A stretch of DNA of 41,740 nucleotides from Mucilaginibacter sp. (GTDB lineage Bacteria; Bacteroidota; Bacteroidia; Sphingobacteriales; Sphingobacteriaceae): assembly GCF_025359345.1 (NCBI RefSeq), contig NZ_JANYGQ010000006.1, forward strand, positions 1-41,740, given 5' to 3'. The stretch's first letter is position 1, and the number at the start of each line of letters is the position of its first letter. Position numbers and translations under genes: made by a program. The notes below the pieces were generated by a model. The model worked only from the letters and a program-made list of their open reading frames with translations, had not been told where the DNA came from and did no database searches. Shown here piece by piece: positions 41,057 through 41,740 of this stretch.

Positions 41057-41674
41057 ATTAAAGACTTAAGTATGTGAATTTACATTATTTATAAATACGT
41101 TAATAATCAAGCGCGTTGTCAACTGCATTTATTTAACTCATCGAGTTGAATGGATGCAGTTGCAATATTTCGAGAAGCGAAATATTTATTCCGCTCGCCG
41201 CTTTGCGAGTTGAGGGCAACGTTTTAGCAGAGGGAGCCGTCAGGCGGCTGCTAAATATGCCTCACAAGATGTTGGCATTGCATTTGACCAAATGCTATGA
41301 CAACTTCGAAGCATTGCCCGATGAGCAGGCGAGCAAAATTGTGATGAGCGATTGACTTTGAATTGGTTGAGCGTTGCAAGCGTCACCTGGTCGCCAGACC
41401 AAGTGAGAGTGCAGCATTAGCGAAACTAATGAAAAAGGCAAAGAGAGCTCATGTGAAGTACGACTTTGTGCTCACAAACATCATGACAGGCCAATTAATA
41501 GCAGGCCAAAGTGGGACATTTTTGTGACCTGGCCATATAAAAGACAAAAAATGTCCTGCTGCAGTGCCGGGTATAAGTGGTGAAAGTTTAGTGTGCTGTA
41601 AGCTTACTAAACTGAACGAAGCCTGGCGGGATGTTCTGTAGCACTTAGGAGGAATGAACGCCTTATTTCCCGTA
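41057..41674. other. 618-bp intergenic region without a gene
   Basis: It contains the hairpin array at 41164-41613. Frames at 41146-41355 (+) and 41449-41688 (-) run through hairpins, start with TTG or lack familiar content, and are not supported. No tandem repeats of CRISPR type. Confidence 0.65.
41164..41613. ncRNA. Candidate structured RNA: array of eight hairpins
   Basis: Stems seen: 41164-41186 (9 bp, AATATTTCG/CGAAATATT), 41194-41209 (CTCGC/GCGAG), 41223-41255 (TTTAGCAG/CTGCTAAA, inner GCC/GGC), 41271-41304 (13 of 15 paired, loop GACC), 41384-41405 (8 bp with one mismatch), 41415-41431 (CATTAG/CTAATG), 41514-41556 (GGACATTTTT/AAAAATGTCC) and 41585-41613 (AGTTTAGT/ACTAAACT). The density is much higher than elsewhere in the window. 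Strand and family are not known; an element-encoded regulatory RNA, intron remnant or transfer origin are options. Confidence 0.4.
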
Positions 41675-41740
41675 TTATCGCAAGCCACGATTTTTAAGTT
41701 CGGTATTAACTATTTTGGCTTTGGCTTTGACTTTCGTAAG
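41675..41740 (-). CDS. Possible C-terminal end of a CDS entering from beyond the window
   Basis: On the minus strand the frame is open from 41740 down to a TAA at 41675: 21 residues ending IVNTELKNRGLR, rich in Lys. The residue pattern fits the basic tail of a longer protein. The start lies outside the window. Weak evidence. Confidence 0.3.
   Translation of the reverse strand, partial: LTKVKAKAKIVNTELKNRGLR

Noticed and set aside
41146..41355. 69-aa + strand frame starting with TTG
   Set aside because: Overlaps four strong hairpins, has no -7 box near and no recognisable motif.
41449..41688. 79-aa minus-strand frame at the end of the window
   Set aside because: Runs over two hairpins; the partial frame ending at 41675 on the same strand fits better.

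Overview
The window looks like a chromosomal segment of a Bacteroidota bacterium of the Sphingobacteriaceae type, close to Mucilaginibacter or Pedobacter (inference). The signs are a C-terminal type IX secretion sorting domain, many SPII lipoproteins, -7 promoter boxes of the form TAnnTTTG instead of sigma70 boxes, hardly any Shine-Dalgarno sequences, a Bacteroidota-type sdhC-sdhA-sdhB operon with a five-helix cytochrome b558, a TPR/LuxR-type hybrid regulator, and degenerate GACTT/AAGTC heptads between genes.

Layout. 1-7.3 kb: housekeeping and envelope genes (end of a T9SS cargo protein, TPR-HTH regulator, Tat-exported DsrE-like protein, beta-propeller lipoprotein, YcaQ-type DNA glycosylase, small proteins). 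7.6-11.2 kb: an AT-rich accessory islet. It starts after a 167-bp nested inverted repeat and holds two divergent operons: a nucleotidyltransferase-fold protein overlapping a DUF262 protein, and an unrecognised 358-aa protein followed by a 116-aa helical protein. The last two share an Asn/Ser/Ile-rich motif at the end of one and the start of the other, which resembles amyloid or beta-helical signalling motifs of bacterial immune systems. 11.2-32.4 kb: core-like genes (HEAT-like protein, FtsX-type ABC permease, a pentameric ligand-gated ion channel homologue, secreted small proteins, metallophosphoesterase, PfkB kinase, sensor histidine kinase, alditol oxidase-like flavoprotein, succinate dehydrogenase, TlpA-like lipoprotein without active-site cysteines, and an HdrB/HdrC-like Fe-S oxidoreductase pair with a DUF2750 gene between them).

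32.6 kb to the end: tRNA-Phe(GAA) followed by about 9 kb of AT-rich accessory genes (AlbA_2/Schlafen-type protein, Cys-rich peptide, PBCV-basic-adaptor lipoprotein, XRE regulator, S1/P1 nuclease with an added OB-like domain, a DNA methylase-like protein lacking its catalytic NPPY motif, DUF2971, HNH endonuclease). The last 600 bp are non-coding and packed with hairpins. The arrangement suggests an integrated element or island anchored at the tRNA gene. No integrase and no second boundary are visible, so this is inference.

How the genes work together. SdhCAB feeds the quinone pool, and the HdrBC-like pair probably exchanges electrons with the same pool. The best candidates for a poorly described system are the four genes at 7.9-11.2 kb. 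Secondary interests are the ion channel homologue, the structured non-coding tail, and a group of genes at 34.7-36.5 kb whose ATG lies 3-4 nt after a -7 box, as expected for leaderless mRNAs.
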